A DNA stretch of 64,000 bases, from positions 1 through 64,000 of the forward strand of contig WEDG01001244.1 of the NCBI GenBank assembly GCA_017591395.1, given 5' to 3'. Each line of letters begins with the position of its first letter. Position 1 is the first letter of the stretch. Of the stretch, positions 22,330 through 34,206 are shown in pieces. Under the pieces are notes generated by a model. That model worked only from the letters and a program-made list of their open reading frames with translations, was not told where the DNA came from and searched no databases. Position numbers and translations under genes: made by a program. Origin of the DNA: Schistocephalus solidus. Taxonomy: Eukaryota > Platyhelminthes > Cestoda > Diphyllobothriidea > Diphyllobothriidae.

Positions 22330-22980
22330 GAGCGGTGACTTCCGCACGAATTTTTTAATGGTGTGTCAGACGCGCACTTGATCTACTACCCACTCTCCTT
22401 CCCCACCCACATTGTTTCGGTTGGAAGACGTGGTCAAGATGACCAGCTCATCCTCCGAACCTATCATGTAGCTGGGGATACGGCTAGGTAAAGTGGATTA
22501 CGTAGCGTGAAAGCCTATGTCTATGGCATGCCAACACTCCCGTATAATGTACTGCATCAGTTATGGACTCTCGCAAACTCCCACGCTGCTCGATGAATGC
22601 TGGCCGCCTTTTGTTGGCCGTCTTTTGCTGACCGCCTTTTGCTGGCCACCTTTTGTTTAAGCGTATCTGCAGTGCAGCTGGTTTTAATGAACATGATTCG
22701 CATACATGCCGCAAAACCCCCACTGGCTTTGCATACCGGTCAAGGATAATTATCTGGTTTTGAGTGCAATCGAGACCAAATTAGGGCGGAACCATTGCAG
22801 CCTGACAGTTAGCCCCAAGAAAACTTGAGCTAATTCGTTATTTGGCAGCCTGTCAAGTCACGATTCCTATCTTCTCGTGGTAACTTCAATTGCGACATGT
22901 TTATCTCGTTGAGGAACCCACTGTTTATTTGTGAGGATGGATTACGCAGTGTCCGACTCGCTCTCTTTTATCCTTTTACA
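22330..22980 (-). mobile_element. Old relic of the LINE 3' tail
   Basis: Eroded similarity in order to the tail of the minus-strand LINE: 'cggtgacttccgcacgaatt' (LINE: cggtgacttgcgcgtgaatt), 'accattgcagcctgaca' (LINE: gccattgcaacctgact) and 'gttatttggcagcctgtcaa' (LINE: gttatcccgtcagttggcaa). It is interrupted by the minisatellite at 22601-22656. Confidence 0.45.
22601..22656. repeat. Four tandem 14-bp repeats
   Basis: tggccgccttttgt, tggccgtcttttgc, tgaccgccttttgc and tggccaccttttgt lie back to back (22601, 22615, 22629, 22643), each differing by one or two bases. Confidence 0.9.
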
Positions 22981-23004
22981 CGATAATAACCGTTTACATG
23001 ATAA

Positions 23005-23700
23005 TAACCTTAACACTTAACTTTATTCTGACCTTCACTCCAACTGTGACCCTTATCTCGAAATTAAACATAACTCTAAATTTAACCCTAAACCTCAAAA
23101 TTTCCTTGGCCTTAAGCGCAAATCCACATGGATTTTGGACGGTTTCTTTTCGCGTGTCCTGTTAAGGCGTCTTTACAAAGTGTTGTTACCAACCAACATG
23201 CTAAAATGTGGAAAATTTATGAAATTTACTTTGTCAGGTTGTACAAAATCGCCTAAGGATGACTTACATGGCCTCGTAAACGGGACACGATAATAGGAAC
23301 ATCCAGTCCAAGCTATAAAGTTGGCTCTGCACATAATTCCTTGAAGGACAAATATTCCCGTGTCTTAACCCATTCGTTGGCACTACCAAATCCTTAACAG
23401 TAGCCCTAAGTTTAACCTTTACCCGGGCCTTAACACTAACCACTGAGTTAACATTAACTCCAACCATAACCCTAAACGCAACCCTTAATTCCCGTAACGC
23501 TCACCGTAACCCTATCCGTAAACGGCACATGGGAATATGAGCACCCAGCCCGAAGTAATCAAGTTTGCCCTAAGCGTAGCCCTAATGTTAACGCTAACCT
23601 TACTTCAACCCCTAACCCTCCAGGTACTACTAATCCCAACCTTAACCCTAAACGTAACCTTACCTTTCCTTAGAGTTACCACAATCATAACCTCGAACTG
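23005..23700. repeat. Degenerate telomere-like CCCTAA tract with a longer period
   Basis: Dense, imperfect CCCTAA/AACCCT words (for example aaccataaccctaaacgcaa, aacccctaaccctccag). Words resembling 'aacgggacacgataatagga' occur at 23279 and again at about 23521, suggesting a longer unit of about 240 bp. A related word occurs at 51733 next to another CCCTAA-rich tract. This is probably a satellite-like relic and not a functional telomere. Confidence 0.6.
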
Positions 23701-23857
23701 AAATCTATTATCCCTGTAATTTGGCGCAAACACATAGGTGTCACGGGGGCTTCTTGTTCTCATATGTTGTTCAGGAGGGAAAAATGTGGGATGTGTTTAA
23801 ATAGGGCTCCTCACTTCCGATCTTATCAAATTTGCCTGAATATCCAACTATGAAGAA

Positions 23858-23943
23858 CCCGGCAGTCTCAGTGGGATTCGAACCCGCAACAAAATGGCTA
23901 TGCTCTAGTACAACCTTCGCTCTAGCCATCTGAGTAACGAGAC
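23858..23943 (-). mobile_element. tRNA-derived SINE-like element
   Basis: The minus strand starts GTCTCGTTACTCAGATGGCT (A-box-like) and has an intact B-box GGTTCGAATCC followed by CACTGAGAC, which pairs with the initial GTCTC. The anticodon arm is irregular. 3' of it (23821-23857) is an 'attcaggcaaatttgataa' tail. It could be a decayed tRNA gene, but similar heads at 16676 and 45573 favour a SINE family. Confidence 0.55.
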
Positions 23944-23949
23944 ATGAAC

Positions 23950-26424
23950 GAATAGCTTTGAGTTGATTTCACATATGAGACGTTTCATTCACCCAACCTG
24001 GTGCAGCATACTGAATTCAAACATTTTGCTGTACGAGGCTGCTTGCCCAAACTGAAATTCTTAAACCAGCTACCTGAAATCTTCGGGATTAATCATATGG
24101 GGACTTTCTTGATACGCGTTTAATAGAGTTGAATTATTAAACTGATTACTCAATTACGAATCATGCAGCAGCTTCAGGGACAAAGAACTGGTAACTGACT
24201 TGGTGAGGGTATAAGTGGTACTCTAAACTTGTCCTTCTTGTTGAGGGTCTGAATACCGTAAAGGCGGCGGAGATTTTCATAATTACGTAGTTAAATCACT
24301 CAGAGCTTTCCAAACTCCTAGTAACAATTAAATCTGTCAATTCCAATAGACCCGAGATTCTGAACATTTTTCCAAAAAATATTCAGATTGACCCAACCTA
24401 CCAAAAAACAGAAAGCTAAATGAACGGGAGAAGGTATCCATTATACAGCAATATCATAACTATTGAATGAGAAATCCTACATCGGTAACTTATGAGTAAT
24501 GAGGTGTAGCCATGATCTTAGACATGTCGTATTTCGATAGAGGACTTGCGGAAACTTGATTTGCGTAGGGCGCAGATACATACCAGATGCAACAAAGCTG
24601 GTTCTTCATGAAAAATTCAAATCATGCATTGATCTGAGAAGAATATAGATTGTCTGTCAGGGACGTCGAACAAATACAAAATATTAAACCGAGATCAATT
24701 ATGTAGTAGTAAATGTTTGGTGTCACTAAAACTAAAACAGAGAAGGAAAGGACACAGGGGGGACAAAACTATTAATGAAATGTCCTCAGAAGGTAGCCAT
24801 CAACTAGTTTTGGGTGATAACTTATTTCATGAGTATATCTGGGGAAACGGAACGTTTCATTCAGCCAAAATATCATACAAAGTACGTATGAAATTAAAAC
24901 TTTGACTTGATTTATGGCAATGGCCTACATCGGCCTGCCGAACTTCCCGATAGCAAGTACTAACTAGAAGACCACCTGTGTCTACTGAATATGGCATACT
25001 GGAGCGGTAAACGGCAAAGGTTAACCTCTAAGCACATATTCCATAGGAAACTATACTGTGGCCACAAGCTGCCCCCTGGAAGCTGTTGAGAACTAAATAG
25101 TACTCCATCAGCCATAATCGGAAAGTGCGCCCGAGCCCTAAAATAGGCAATGCTTGAACCTAGACAACTACTCTCTTTAGCCACCAGCAGGCAAACGTCG
25201 ACCGCGTGACTCCAGCAATCCACAGGCAGATCAACACAACTAATCTACTGCCAACCACGTTATGCCTAGCATGCCAATCGTTTGGAGACCCACGGTGCGC
25301 GCACTCTGATCTGTCTTATCTAGGTCTGAATATATTGCAAGTAGCGGAAAACAAACCTCACGGCGCCCTTTTTGTTGCAACCGTTCGCTGACAGTTCACC
25401 TGAAATGCTGTGGCTTCACTCGTAAACAGACAGCCTGACAAATTCGGAGGAGGATTTCGTACTCTGTTATGACCGTAAACAGGCGTTGACCGAGCAAAAT
25501 CAAAACAGGGCACCACAAGATCTGGAAAGCTTAACTGGGCAAACAGCGCAATGTCTGTGAAGAAGCGGAGCGTATGACAGGCTCAAGTAAACTTTGTAAC
25601 GTAGAAGCTAACTACGTGCGTGACTATCCAGTTACAAGTATGCATAGTTAAATCTAACCCGATAATGCTGCTTGCAAAATATCACGCAGAGTCCGTAAAA
25701 TGCATAGCATAGTAGCAGTCAGTAATGCTAAATACGACTGATGCTTCACACACGATTACATATTTGACACAGCCTCCGTCACATTAATTCTAGTATTTAA
25801 GAAGGAGTTTATAGGTTCAGAAAACGCGAAAACACTCACATGACTGCTGTTTCGTAGCAGAGGTAAAATAGCAATGGTGGATTTTTATGAAGTAGATGTG
25901 CTTTCTCAGAAAATGCTAGTCCCAATTCTAAGATGAGTTTTAGTTTGCAGATATTTACTTAGGTACTGTTGTAATATTAATTCTCGTGCGAAAAAATGTA
26001 AATATGTCAATCACGTTAGGATGAGACTGACATTTCTCTTGCAGTTTTCCATTCTGCGATGACCTGGTAGTTCCACTCAGATAACATATTTACGTTGAGT
26101 ACGTAAAACTATATGAATGGACGATATAAAATGTTTGGGTTGTATTGAGTTATCTAACAAAAGAGAGATAATGCTATGGATGTATATATGCAGGTATTAG
26201 ATTGTCTGGCTATCCGGAAGAGCGGAATCCTGACAAAAATGAGATAACAACGAGAAACTACAAAAGAAATGATGAACAGTACAGAAAGTAGGCTAATTGG
26301 GTATGCAGACGAGGGGGTTTGACCAGCTCCGTGCTTATCCCCACATAGATCGCTCTTTGATTAAAACAAGAACGGGTCCTTCTGTTTTATTTGGCGGTTT
26401 CATTGCTCTCCTCTTAAGTTGCAG
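23950..26424. other. No recognisable gene
   Basis: About 2.5 kb of AT-rich DNA with only short open frames (for example 24717-24905, plus, and 24960-25223, minus), none recognised. Confidence 0.4.
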
Positions 26425-26640
26425 CACCGGCCTAAATGCTACCGTTGTCCACGGGAGAGAGCATAGTGACCTCGACGGTCACAAGAGGAACTCGGTCATT
26501 CATGAGGATGGGTAAGGATGTGTCAGGTGTGCATCGTGTTAACTCGCGGCTCACGCGATTATCACCTCTTGCAGGAATTTCGGCTTCGTCGAACTTGAAT
26601 TTGTGGCCGGTTCTCACCGGTTCTGCAATGACCTACCCAA
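26425..26640 (-). pseudogene. Penelope-like element C-terminal relic
   Basis: The minus-strand frame 26432-26617 reads HKFKFDEAEIPARGDNRVSR. I associate this with the region after the GIY-YIG motif in flatworm Penelope-like elements (pattern GHKFKFDEAEI.ARGDNRVSREL), from memory. It is followed by decayed sequence. Only this fragment is visible, and no RT part lies next to it. Confidence 0.45.
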
Positions 26641-26926
26641 CCCATATTCGGTGCTGAGACTCAGTTTGGCCTAAGAAATTGGTCACCCGGGGAGCGCTCC
26701 GGTGAACACACTTTCCAACGTCAGGGCCTCTGAGCCAGATGGCGACGGGTGACGAAATTTCAGCGGATAACGACCCATATGCCGGCCAGCAAACAATTAA
26801 CGCACCAGAACGCAGTGGTCCTCGCTGAAGGGGCAGCCGTTAATTGCCGTAGGCGTGCAGTAGCATAGCGATGACATCCTCTAAATATTACAACTTCTTA
26901 TGTACGAAGTACCCGTATCTGATACT

Positions 26927-26968
26927 GTCTCTGAGGCTGGGCTCGAGTTGGAATCCAAAACGTCAGGC
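26927..26968 (+). ncRNA. Hammerhead-like motif, family A copy 3 (decayed core)
   Basis: Order: GTCT, CTGAGGC, helix II (GGGCTC, loop GAGTTG, GAATCC), AAAA, CGTC, AGGC, then AATAAAG. GTCT can pair with AGGC as helix I. The palindromic ACGU would be helix III. A9 is C and G12 is A, so it is probably inactive. The sequence after it (ttcttgtcccagcg) matches that after the 4360 copy (ttcttgttccaatg). Confidence 0.4.
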
Positions 26969-26984
26969 GAATAAAGTTCTTGTC

Positions 26985-28394
26985 CCAGCGATTGTATATA
27001 CTTCTTCTTAATTACTTCCTGGGACTGGCATTTTCGCTTGTATCAGACCTTGCGGTCTTAAAGGCCCGTAATGAGCTGATCCTTCTGACCTATTTGGCTG
27101 TTACAGTTTTGTAGGATGCATTCGCTATGATCGCGCGTACATATGACAATTAACGGCTCCCTTTTCAAGGAGGATTTTTACCCCTTTGTGCGATAAGTGT
27201 TTGAGGGCCGGCATCGAGGTAGTTACTAGATGAAATTTAATCACCCGTGTTGGCTTTTGGTGTGATGATGACTCAGCCATATGACTCACCGACAGTGGCG
27301 TTGGTAACACTGATCGCCTGCACGCTCACTGAGTGGCTAATTCCTTTGGCCTACCTAAGCCCGGCGCCGAATATTTGGTGGAGAGGTCATTGCACGTGTT
27401 AATAGACTGGGGCAGCATGACCCATGAAAATCACGTGAGTCGTGCTATGCGGTGAGGCCGATGACTGAGCCATTATCACAGCAAAATCCAACACGACTGA
27501 TTAAATTTCAACGATTAACCACCCCGATGCTGACCCTCAAGCCCTTATCGCGCCAAAGAGTAAAAATACTCGAGAAAAAAGAGGAGCCATTAATTATCAG
27601 ATGTATTTGATGGCATATCGACAGTATCCTAGACATAATATACTAGGTAAATAAGCCAGAAGCACTCGTTCATGTTTTAATCAACGAATGACGACATGTG
27701 TAGGAGATGCGAGACGAAGAGATATGCGCGGATCGGTTCAAACCTACTGATCTGCATACCCGATAAGTACAGTTTAAGTTCTGTTCTTCGTTCCTTTTGT
27801 AGTTTCTACTTGCTATCCTTTTTGCCACGATTCATCCCTTCGTGGCTAACTTTGCAGTCTACTAACTGTACATACATTCCTCCACCGTTCTCTCCCTAGT
27901 ATAACCCATTTCTATTAAAGCGCCCATTCATATACTCAACTTCACTTAACTTTTAAAGCGCGAGACTGTCTGTCGTATTTCCGTGAAATCCTCGAGTTGT
28001 ATACGTCTGAGATTGCGTGTTGATAAATGGCTATTTTAGAAACGGATCCTCAAGATATGGCCAGTTTGTGAAGAAGAGAAATTTGTCGCCTGTCGCGGAT
28101 GCATCGACCCCGTTCAAACCTCTCTAGTTGGACACATCAAGGGTGACAGACGGTCAGCACACCAGTCCTCCGTCCCAGTCTTTCCTTTCTCCCCTCCTCT
28201 GTACGTTATCCCAGTGTCAAACGACCCCAAGACCCGCCCCCACGCTAGGTCCTGAAATCCATGAGCACGGGCAGAGCATCCGCGAGTGGTTATGCGAACT
28301 TGTGACCCTGTTCCTGATCGTACTACCCCACCACTACCCCCCTCCCGACCCACGAACCCACCTGCTACCTTTTTACGTTTCTTATCCTCCCTGG
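26985..28394. other. No recognisable gene
   Basis: Short open frames only. Several patches of moderate GC content (around 27300-27500 and 28100-28400) may be old transposon pieces but were not matched to other parts of the window. Confidence 0.35.
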
Positions 28395-28480
28395 CACATC
28401 ACCGCGCTCTTGATCCAGGAATTAAACCCACGACCGGCTTCAAAGGATCCAGCCTGACAAACTGGACTGTTTGTCAACCA
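28395..28480 (-). mobile_element. Possible tRNA-derived SINE head
   Basis: The minus strand carries a B-box-like GGTCGTGGGTTTAATTCC preceded by an A-box-like TGTCAGGCTGGA about 35 bases upstream. This is weaker than the other tRNA-like heads, and no partner copy was found. Confidence 0.3.
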
Positions 28481-29373
28481 ACGCTTTGCCGACCTCCGGC
28501 AACACCTCCGAAAGTATGTGGAGGACTTGGCAGGGGAGTTAATATGTCTAAACTTCATGACTTACCCTAACCTGCTGGTTTCAGACCGTGGTTTGGAAAA
28601 GGTAGAAAAAAAACATTATGCGATTTTGAATATCTTGCAAGGTAAATTCAAAACGTATCGTATTTCTCTGTTTATTAAGACCAAGCAGGAAGTTTACAAC
28701 ACCAACTGCAGATTTTCATTAACACTCCAAGTTATCTCCTTAATGGCGTACGGAAATGCATAATTTACCTTAAACCTGAAAGTATACGGATTGTAGAGAG
28801 AAAACCCTAAGCGCAAATGCCGTTTTATTTTCTGCTGTCATTCAATTTACCGAAAAGATAATATATTTGTGCCAAACCTGCTGCACGGACGTGTAGCAGC
28901 ATTGGTTGCACTAGGTTCCATAAAGCCTCCTGAAAAATTTGGGTAGGAAGGCCAGCAAATAAACACATGAAATTCCCACTGACCATCTCCAGATTACCAT
29001 AAATGCAGCATAAGTGATGAGTGAACTAGAGTTGATGTTATAAGGGGGGTAGTTTGAACATGTGCGACTAGGGACAGGGAGATGGCATCATTTTTGATAC
29101 AACAAGTCGACATCCTATTTCGTGCAGATGACGAAATGCCAACGCTTTCACAAAGGCTCGTTGCATTGTTTAATTTCAAAGAGCCGTCAACGCATCTACC
29201 TCAATAATTAGCTACCAACCAACAGTATTCGACTCTTACACTGTCTAGATATTAATCTACCACAAATTCAACTTCACAGTTAATTGTATGTTGGACTACA
29301 TCGTTAAGACATGAAAGACGAGGATGGAACCACGTGCTGGCTTCCAGGCAGATGTACACAAAACGTACAGTAA
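28481..29373. other. No recognisable gene; distal flank of copy 2 at right
   Basis: Nothing coding was recognised. Near 29213-29240 the eroded words accaaccaacagtattcgac and tcttac correspond to the distal upstream element of the other gene copies. Confidence 0.4.
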
Positions 29374-29480
29374 CTCAGATCGAGAAATCAATATACCAAT
29401 GTGGCCTCCCATAAACAGCTGACAGAAGGCATTAAAAGATCGAACACGACGGCGCTGTCTTCACTGATACTGTATATAAG
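29374..29480 (+). promoter_or_regulatory. Promoter of eggshell-like gene copy 2
   Basis: E-box CAGCTG at 29416-29421 and TATATAAG at 29473-29480. The leader is longer than in the other plus-strand copies because of extra sequence (about 29505-29535) between the start region and the ATG, so the TATA-ATG distance is about 70 bp. Confidence 0.7.
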
Positions 29481-29549
29481 GAACAAAGGTCGGGCACGGC
29501 GCAGTAAAGGACCCCAGATCCGGTAGTGTGCCACAAAGCAACCACAGCC

Positions 29550-30049
29550 ATGAAACTCATCATCCTCTGTGCCCTCGTTGCCGTCGCCTCCGCCCACTAC
29601 TACCCCGAGCCTCATTACGGCAAAGTTGGCCACGGCCACTTCTCCGGCAAGGCCGCATTGAAGGGTGACATCTACTTCGATGGATGCTACGAGGAGACCT
29701 GCCACAAGGGTGACTACTTCGGCTACGGCTGCAAGGCTGGCCGCTGCGCCTACATCTGCCACCCCAAGGGCTGCTACGAATCACACGCCTACTCCCAGAC
29801 CAGTGCTGAGAGCTGGGGCGAACAGGAGGGCTACGGCAAACGCTTCGAGAAGGGGGCGCCAAGGGCCAGAGCCAGTACAAGGGTCACGTCCAATTCAGCG
29901 GTCGTGTAGACTTCTCCGGCTGCACCTCGGAACACTGCCAAAGTGGTGAATTCGAGGGCTACAACTGCAAGGACGGTCACTGCGCCACGGTGTGCAAGGG
30001 CAGCGAATGCCACGAGGAGAAGGAGTATGGCTACGGCTATGGCTACTAG
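29550..30049 (+). pseudogene. Eggshell-like gene copy 2, one-base deletion
   Basis: The same protein as copy 1 up to about residue 101. One T is then missing (29851-29856, a run of five G replaces gggtgg), so the frame is lost and the second Cys module falls in another frame up to the normal stop position 30047-30049. The signal peptide has Ile for Leu at residue 4. The poly(A) hexamer is also altered: AATAAG (30066-30071) instead of AATAAA. Two independent lesions support real decay, though the coding lesion lies next to a homopolymer and could be a sequencing error. Confidence 0.8.
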
Positions 30050-30750
30050 ACTCCTCTGTTCCAGTAATAAGGTCTAATGCGTTAGCACTCTGCTGTCTAC
30101 CTAATTATTTATAAAACTGAAAGCGAGCCTTAAAATGTCTTTTCTTAAGGGTTTTACTCCAAGTTCGCGCGGTAATGTCCTCAGAAATTAAACAAGAGAG
30201 GACTAGACTGTATCCTCTAAACGTAGTTAATGCAAAACCATTAAACCGCTCCGAATCTCTGTTTGCTCAAGAGATGTGATTCGTGTTACTATGCCTAGAA
30301 TACTCCCGTTGCAAGTTACCAATAGTTCTTTTGATTGGCGTAAGTTCAAGATGAATTCAGTTTAAATGTGTATTCGATAGGGGAGGATGAAATTGAAGTG
30401 TCTTCTTCTAACAAGCTATTTATGCCTTGCCTTGCGTTAACGATTAAATGCAAACCTACAGGTCACTCATTACTGTACTGTCTTGTTGAATTTTCGCTTT
30501 TTAATTTCAACACCGACGAATGGACCTTACGTATCCGTCCTTAGCGGAAATGATCATCGGGACCGGCAAATCATCCGATAGACGTTAAAAGTTGTTCTGA
30601 GGATCTGTTTCCACGAATATCTGCATCATTTTTCCTAGCTGCAGTCACGTCAGTTGAAGTAAATTATCGTCACTGATATTGGAAATCTGGATGGCATATC
30701 AGCAGCAGCCCGAAACCGCCGCAAGCCCAAATGGCTTTCCATCAGTAAGT
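30050..30750. repeat. Duplicated 3' flank of eggshell-like gene copy 2
   Basis: Eroded similarity to the 3' flanks of copies 1 and 4: 'cgataggggaggatgaaatt' near 30374 resembles the 'atatgggaggaggaaat' word of copy 1, and 'cactgatattggaaatctgg' near 30671 resembles the word near 35980. Confidence 0.5.
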
Positions 30751-30826
30751 CATAGTTTTGAGTAGATTGTGAGCATTGTGCGCAAATCCATGCAATCTAA
30801 TCCGTTGGCCGCTGATAAAGGTGACA

Positions 30827-31162
30827 ATTCGACCGTTGATTTCGACGAGGTCCACCGTATGCTACACACCTGGTGGTGCAGGGACGGTGACTTGCGCGTG
30901 AATTAGTTTTAAGTGAAGGTAGCCTTGCGCTGCAGCTACCACACTCTCTCCTCCTTCCCACCTGAGCCCGGTGTCAAGACAGAGTCAAGAAGACCGGAGA
31001 TGGGAGAGAGCGCAGGTGGCTGGCGCGACCGGAGCCGCCCCTGGGTGTACCACCACACCTGACTCGGATCCCACAGAATGGGAGTGCCATAAACGCCACA
31101 TTAAGAAGGAGCCATTGCAGCCTGACTCAGTCCACCAGTCAGCCACTCCACACAAAACACGT
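30827..31162 (-). mobile_element. Isolated copy of the LINE 3' tail (SINE-like or severely 5'-truncated)
   Basis: High similarity to 4466-4805 of the minus-strand LINE, from 'tcgacgaggtccaccgtatg' through 'cactccacacaaaacac'. No coding part is attached. It is either a LINE truncated to its last 340 bp or a non-autonomous element that borrows this tail. Confidence 0.75.
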
Positions 31163-33250
31163 GAAGTCCGATGATGCGGTAAAACAGGTCTTCTAAAATT
31201 TCATTGACTCCTAATTACCAACCCGTTTCACTACCACACTTAACATTAACCGCTGAAATTGAAAGCTTTTATTGACAATACGCGTCTATAAGTTGACGAT
31301 TAAAAACAGCCCTTTTATTTATTTAAAATTTAAAATTTTTTTAAAAAAATTTCATAACTGACCAACCCATAATTAGTAGAGTGCTAGTTTCAAACGAAAA
31401 ATTAGCCCTGGCAAAAAGAAGTTCACGAAATTAATGCTTATAGTTATAGACCTGACAAAATTATCTGACGCTTTGATTACTAGGAATAAAAAAACTAGTG
31501 TTTTACAACAAGCATTTTAAACTGACATTTATAAGTATGGGTACTCCGTATCCACGGGTCATTTATCATGATTAAGTTCATATGGTGTCATACGAATGTA
31601 GTAGAATAACCTGCACAAAGGTAACGTCAATATACAAACAATGATTGAGTCTTTGTCAGAAGATGCATGAAAATGAAAGTTCACGCAACTTGCACGCATG
31701 CCCTTGCACGCATGACCTTGTGTTCTGTGGGTGCGGTGGATGTGCAGGGTGGAAGATGCGGCGTGGCTGGACGCCTGTCTATGCTGTCTGCTACAACATG
31801 GTTGTTTCTGTTTCCAATAACTGTCAAACGTTCACGGTGCCCAGATTCCTGCGTTTATTCTCTTAATTTTATGATGCTTGGAATGGATAATTAATCTTAC
31901 TTCGCCATGAAAACGTGATATGCGGCTATTAATTATGTGAGAAATTGAACGATAAAGGCAGAAGAGGCAGGGGAACAGGTAATTTGGGCACGAGCGTTCT
32001 ACTCGTTTCATATCCGCATGATGGATCTATTCTGTATCTCGAACTAAGGGTCGATGTAGTTCAAATATGCATTAAGCCTGCACAAGGTTGTTATAACCCT
32101 CGTGTGTCAGATCCAAACTTTGGAATCCAATATACTTATAAGTTTTAAGATTACTTCGTCAACATTTGAAATGAAATAAATGTGGGAGTCGAATACGGGT
32201 TCATTTACCATGTAATTTTAGTGGCTTGATAAGGAATTACCGAAATATATGTTGGCCAAACAACTTTTCAAATTGAGGATTGATAGCGAGAGAGAGCAGC
32301 TATTTCGGACCAGAGCATCCTTTTTGGTTCCTTACCCCACCAATGACCAAAGTGCTGTCCATCAAACTAAAGGCTGATGAAGTTCCAATTAGTATTACAC
32401 CATCGCAGTACACCGGTTTTTGATTTCCCTTTACCAGTTTCCTGACATTTAGAATGTATGCAATCAGCCATAATCGAAATGGTCCACGTCTGTTTGACAT
32501 GCAACAATCAGTGGTATCAGAAATTGAAAAGCGAATGCAGCACAGACGGTGAAAACAGATGTTTGGGTGCAATAATTTCTTTCTTTTTCAATCTCGTCAC
32601 TAACCAGCCCGTTAAATCAAACTCAGGACACACAGCGCACGCAGTCCACTAGTAGATGGAGAGATACCGAGATACTCTTTATTGTAGTTCTTAAATCTTA
32701 TTTTCTTTATGTGAGTAGGAAGATTTGTATTCGATAGCTGAGAACAACAGAACTGTAGGCAGGTTGATCCTGCAGTTAGGATCTATTATCAGACCCTTCC
32801 ATCTCTCCATAATTTAGACCGACCCAAGTCCGATGCCTATAGGTAAGCTGACTAATATTACGTCATACCATAAGCGATCATGTCTGCTTCGTCTCCGTTA
32901 TGGTCAAACAGGAAGCCTACTGGTGTAAACGGAAGAGAATCGGCAGTGAAAAGGCAGATCCTAAAGTGGGTCTTGAATAATTCGTTTTAGGTAAAGAAGG
33001 ATTGTGATGTGTTAATAACTCCCTTGAAATTCATCAAAGTATTCTCTTTAAACGACAAAATATACACTCGTCGCAAGCCAGACACCTGCAGCACTGCTAT
33101 TTAACGATAAGCATTATAAGTTAGAATTTACTGTTAGAGTATAAAAATATTTCTTGTGTAGGTTACAAAAAAACATTTTCGAGTTGACGATGATTGATGA
33201 AGTGGATGACAAGTCAAATATTTTGAGGATAAAAGTCATCTAAATGGCCA
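31163..33250. other. No recognisable gene
   Basis: About 2 kb with no convincing coding sequence. Two overlapping plus-strand frames near 31645-31894 (73 and 75 codons) show no recognised motif. Confidence 0.4.
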
Positions 33251-33643
33251 TCAACCTCTATCTGGTAATCTTTCGACTTCGTAAACAGTTTTGCTGAGGC
33301 AGGAATATATTATAACTATTCATCTGACATGAAATTAAGGAGTCAAAGGAGACAGGGTGGCAAAATATTGACTGAAAGTAGGTTTCTTGTAATGGTAAAC
33401 GTATGACGTATGTTGATTGCTGGAAGAAGAAATTTCTATTTCCTCCTCCCCTCTTGAAGAAAAACTTAACCCGAAGTTGTCTTGAACCTAAGACCACCAA
33501 AGGAACTATCGCTAACCTGCAACTGATATCTTCCGCGCATAAAGCCAGGGAGGAAACCTACTTATCAACCAGCGATTTGAGAGGTTGAAAATAGCTGCAG
33601 TAAATAAGGTGCATAAAGGCAGTAGCTTAATAACGCATTAGAC
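33251..33643. repeat. Duplicated 3' flank of eggshell-like gene copy 3
   Basis: Carries the 'tttcctcctcccctcttgaaga' type patch and other words corresponding to the 3' flanks of copies 1 and 4 but strongly diverged, consistent with an older duplication. Confidence 0.4.
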
Positions 33644-33665
33644 TTTATTACAGAAAATAAGGAGT

Positions 33666-34166
33666 CTAGTAGCCATAGCCGTAGCCGTACTCCTTCTCCT
33701 CGTGACATTCGCTGCCCTTGCACACCGTGGCGCAGTGACCGTCCTTGCAGTTGTAGCCCTCGAATTCACCACTTTGGCAGTGTTCCGAGGTGCAGCCGGA
33801 GAAGTCTACACGACCGCTGAATTGGACGTGACCCTTGTACTGGCTCTGGCCCTTGGCGCCACCCTTCTCGAAGCGTTTGCCGTAGCCCTCCTGTTCGCCC
33901 CAGCTCTCAGCACTGGTCTGGGAGTAGGCGTGTGATTCATAGCAGCCCTTGGGGTGGCAGATGTAGGCGCAGCGGCCAGCCTTGCAGCCGTAGCCGAAGT
34001 AGTCACCCTTGTGGCAGGTCTCCTCGAAGCAGCCATCGAAGTAGATGTCACCCTTCACAGCGGCCTTGCCGGAGAAGTGGCCGTGGCCAACTCTGCCGTA
34101 ATGAGGCTCAGGGTAGTAGTGGGCGGAGGCGACGGCGACGAGGGCGCAGAGGATGAGGAGTTTCAT
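33666..34166 (-). CDS. Secreted Tyr/Gly/Cys-rich protein, probable eggshell precursor, copy 3
   Basis: Intact 166 residues from the ATG at 34166 to the stop at 33666. It has the same signal peptide, two six-Cys modules and YGYGYGY tail as copy 1. Differences from the consensus are Arg25 for Lys and Phe47 for Tyr, the latter removing one possible cross-linking tyrosine. The poly(A) signal is TTTATT at 33644-33649 (AATAAA on the minus strand). The leader between TATA and ATG is short (about 40 bp), as in copy 1. Full promoter elements are present upstream. Confidence 0.8.
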   Translation of the reverse strand: MKLLILCALVAVASAHYYPEPHYGRVGHGHFSGKAAVKGDIYFDGCFEETCHKGDYFGYGCKAGRCAYICHPKGCYESHAYSQTSAESWGEQEGYGKRFEKGGAKGQSQYKGHVQFSGRVDFSGCTSEHCQSGEFEGYNCKDGHCATVCKGSECHEEKEYGYGYGY

Positions 34167-34206
34167 GGCTGTGGTAGCTTTGTTGTGCCCTGCCCGACCT
34201 GTGGCC

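Noticed and set aside
22601..22656. CRISPR-like array
   Set aside because: Units are contiguous 14-mers with no spacers, in a eukaryotic context.
23005..23700. A true chromosome end
   Set aside because: The CCCTAA words are highly degenerate and flanked on both sides by ordinary sequence.
23858..23943. A functional tRNA gene
   Set aside because: B-box and acceptor pairing are present, but the anticodon arm is irregular and similar heads recur with SINE-type tails.
29526..29549. Upstream extension of the copy 2 and copy 5 proteins (MCHKATTA / MCHKVTTA)
   Set aside because: The codon is GTG and not ATG, and the extension would bury the signal peptide.
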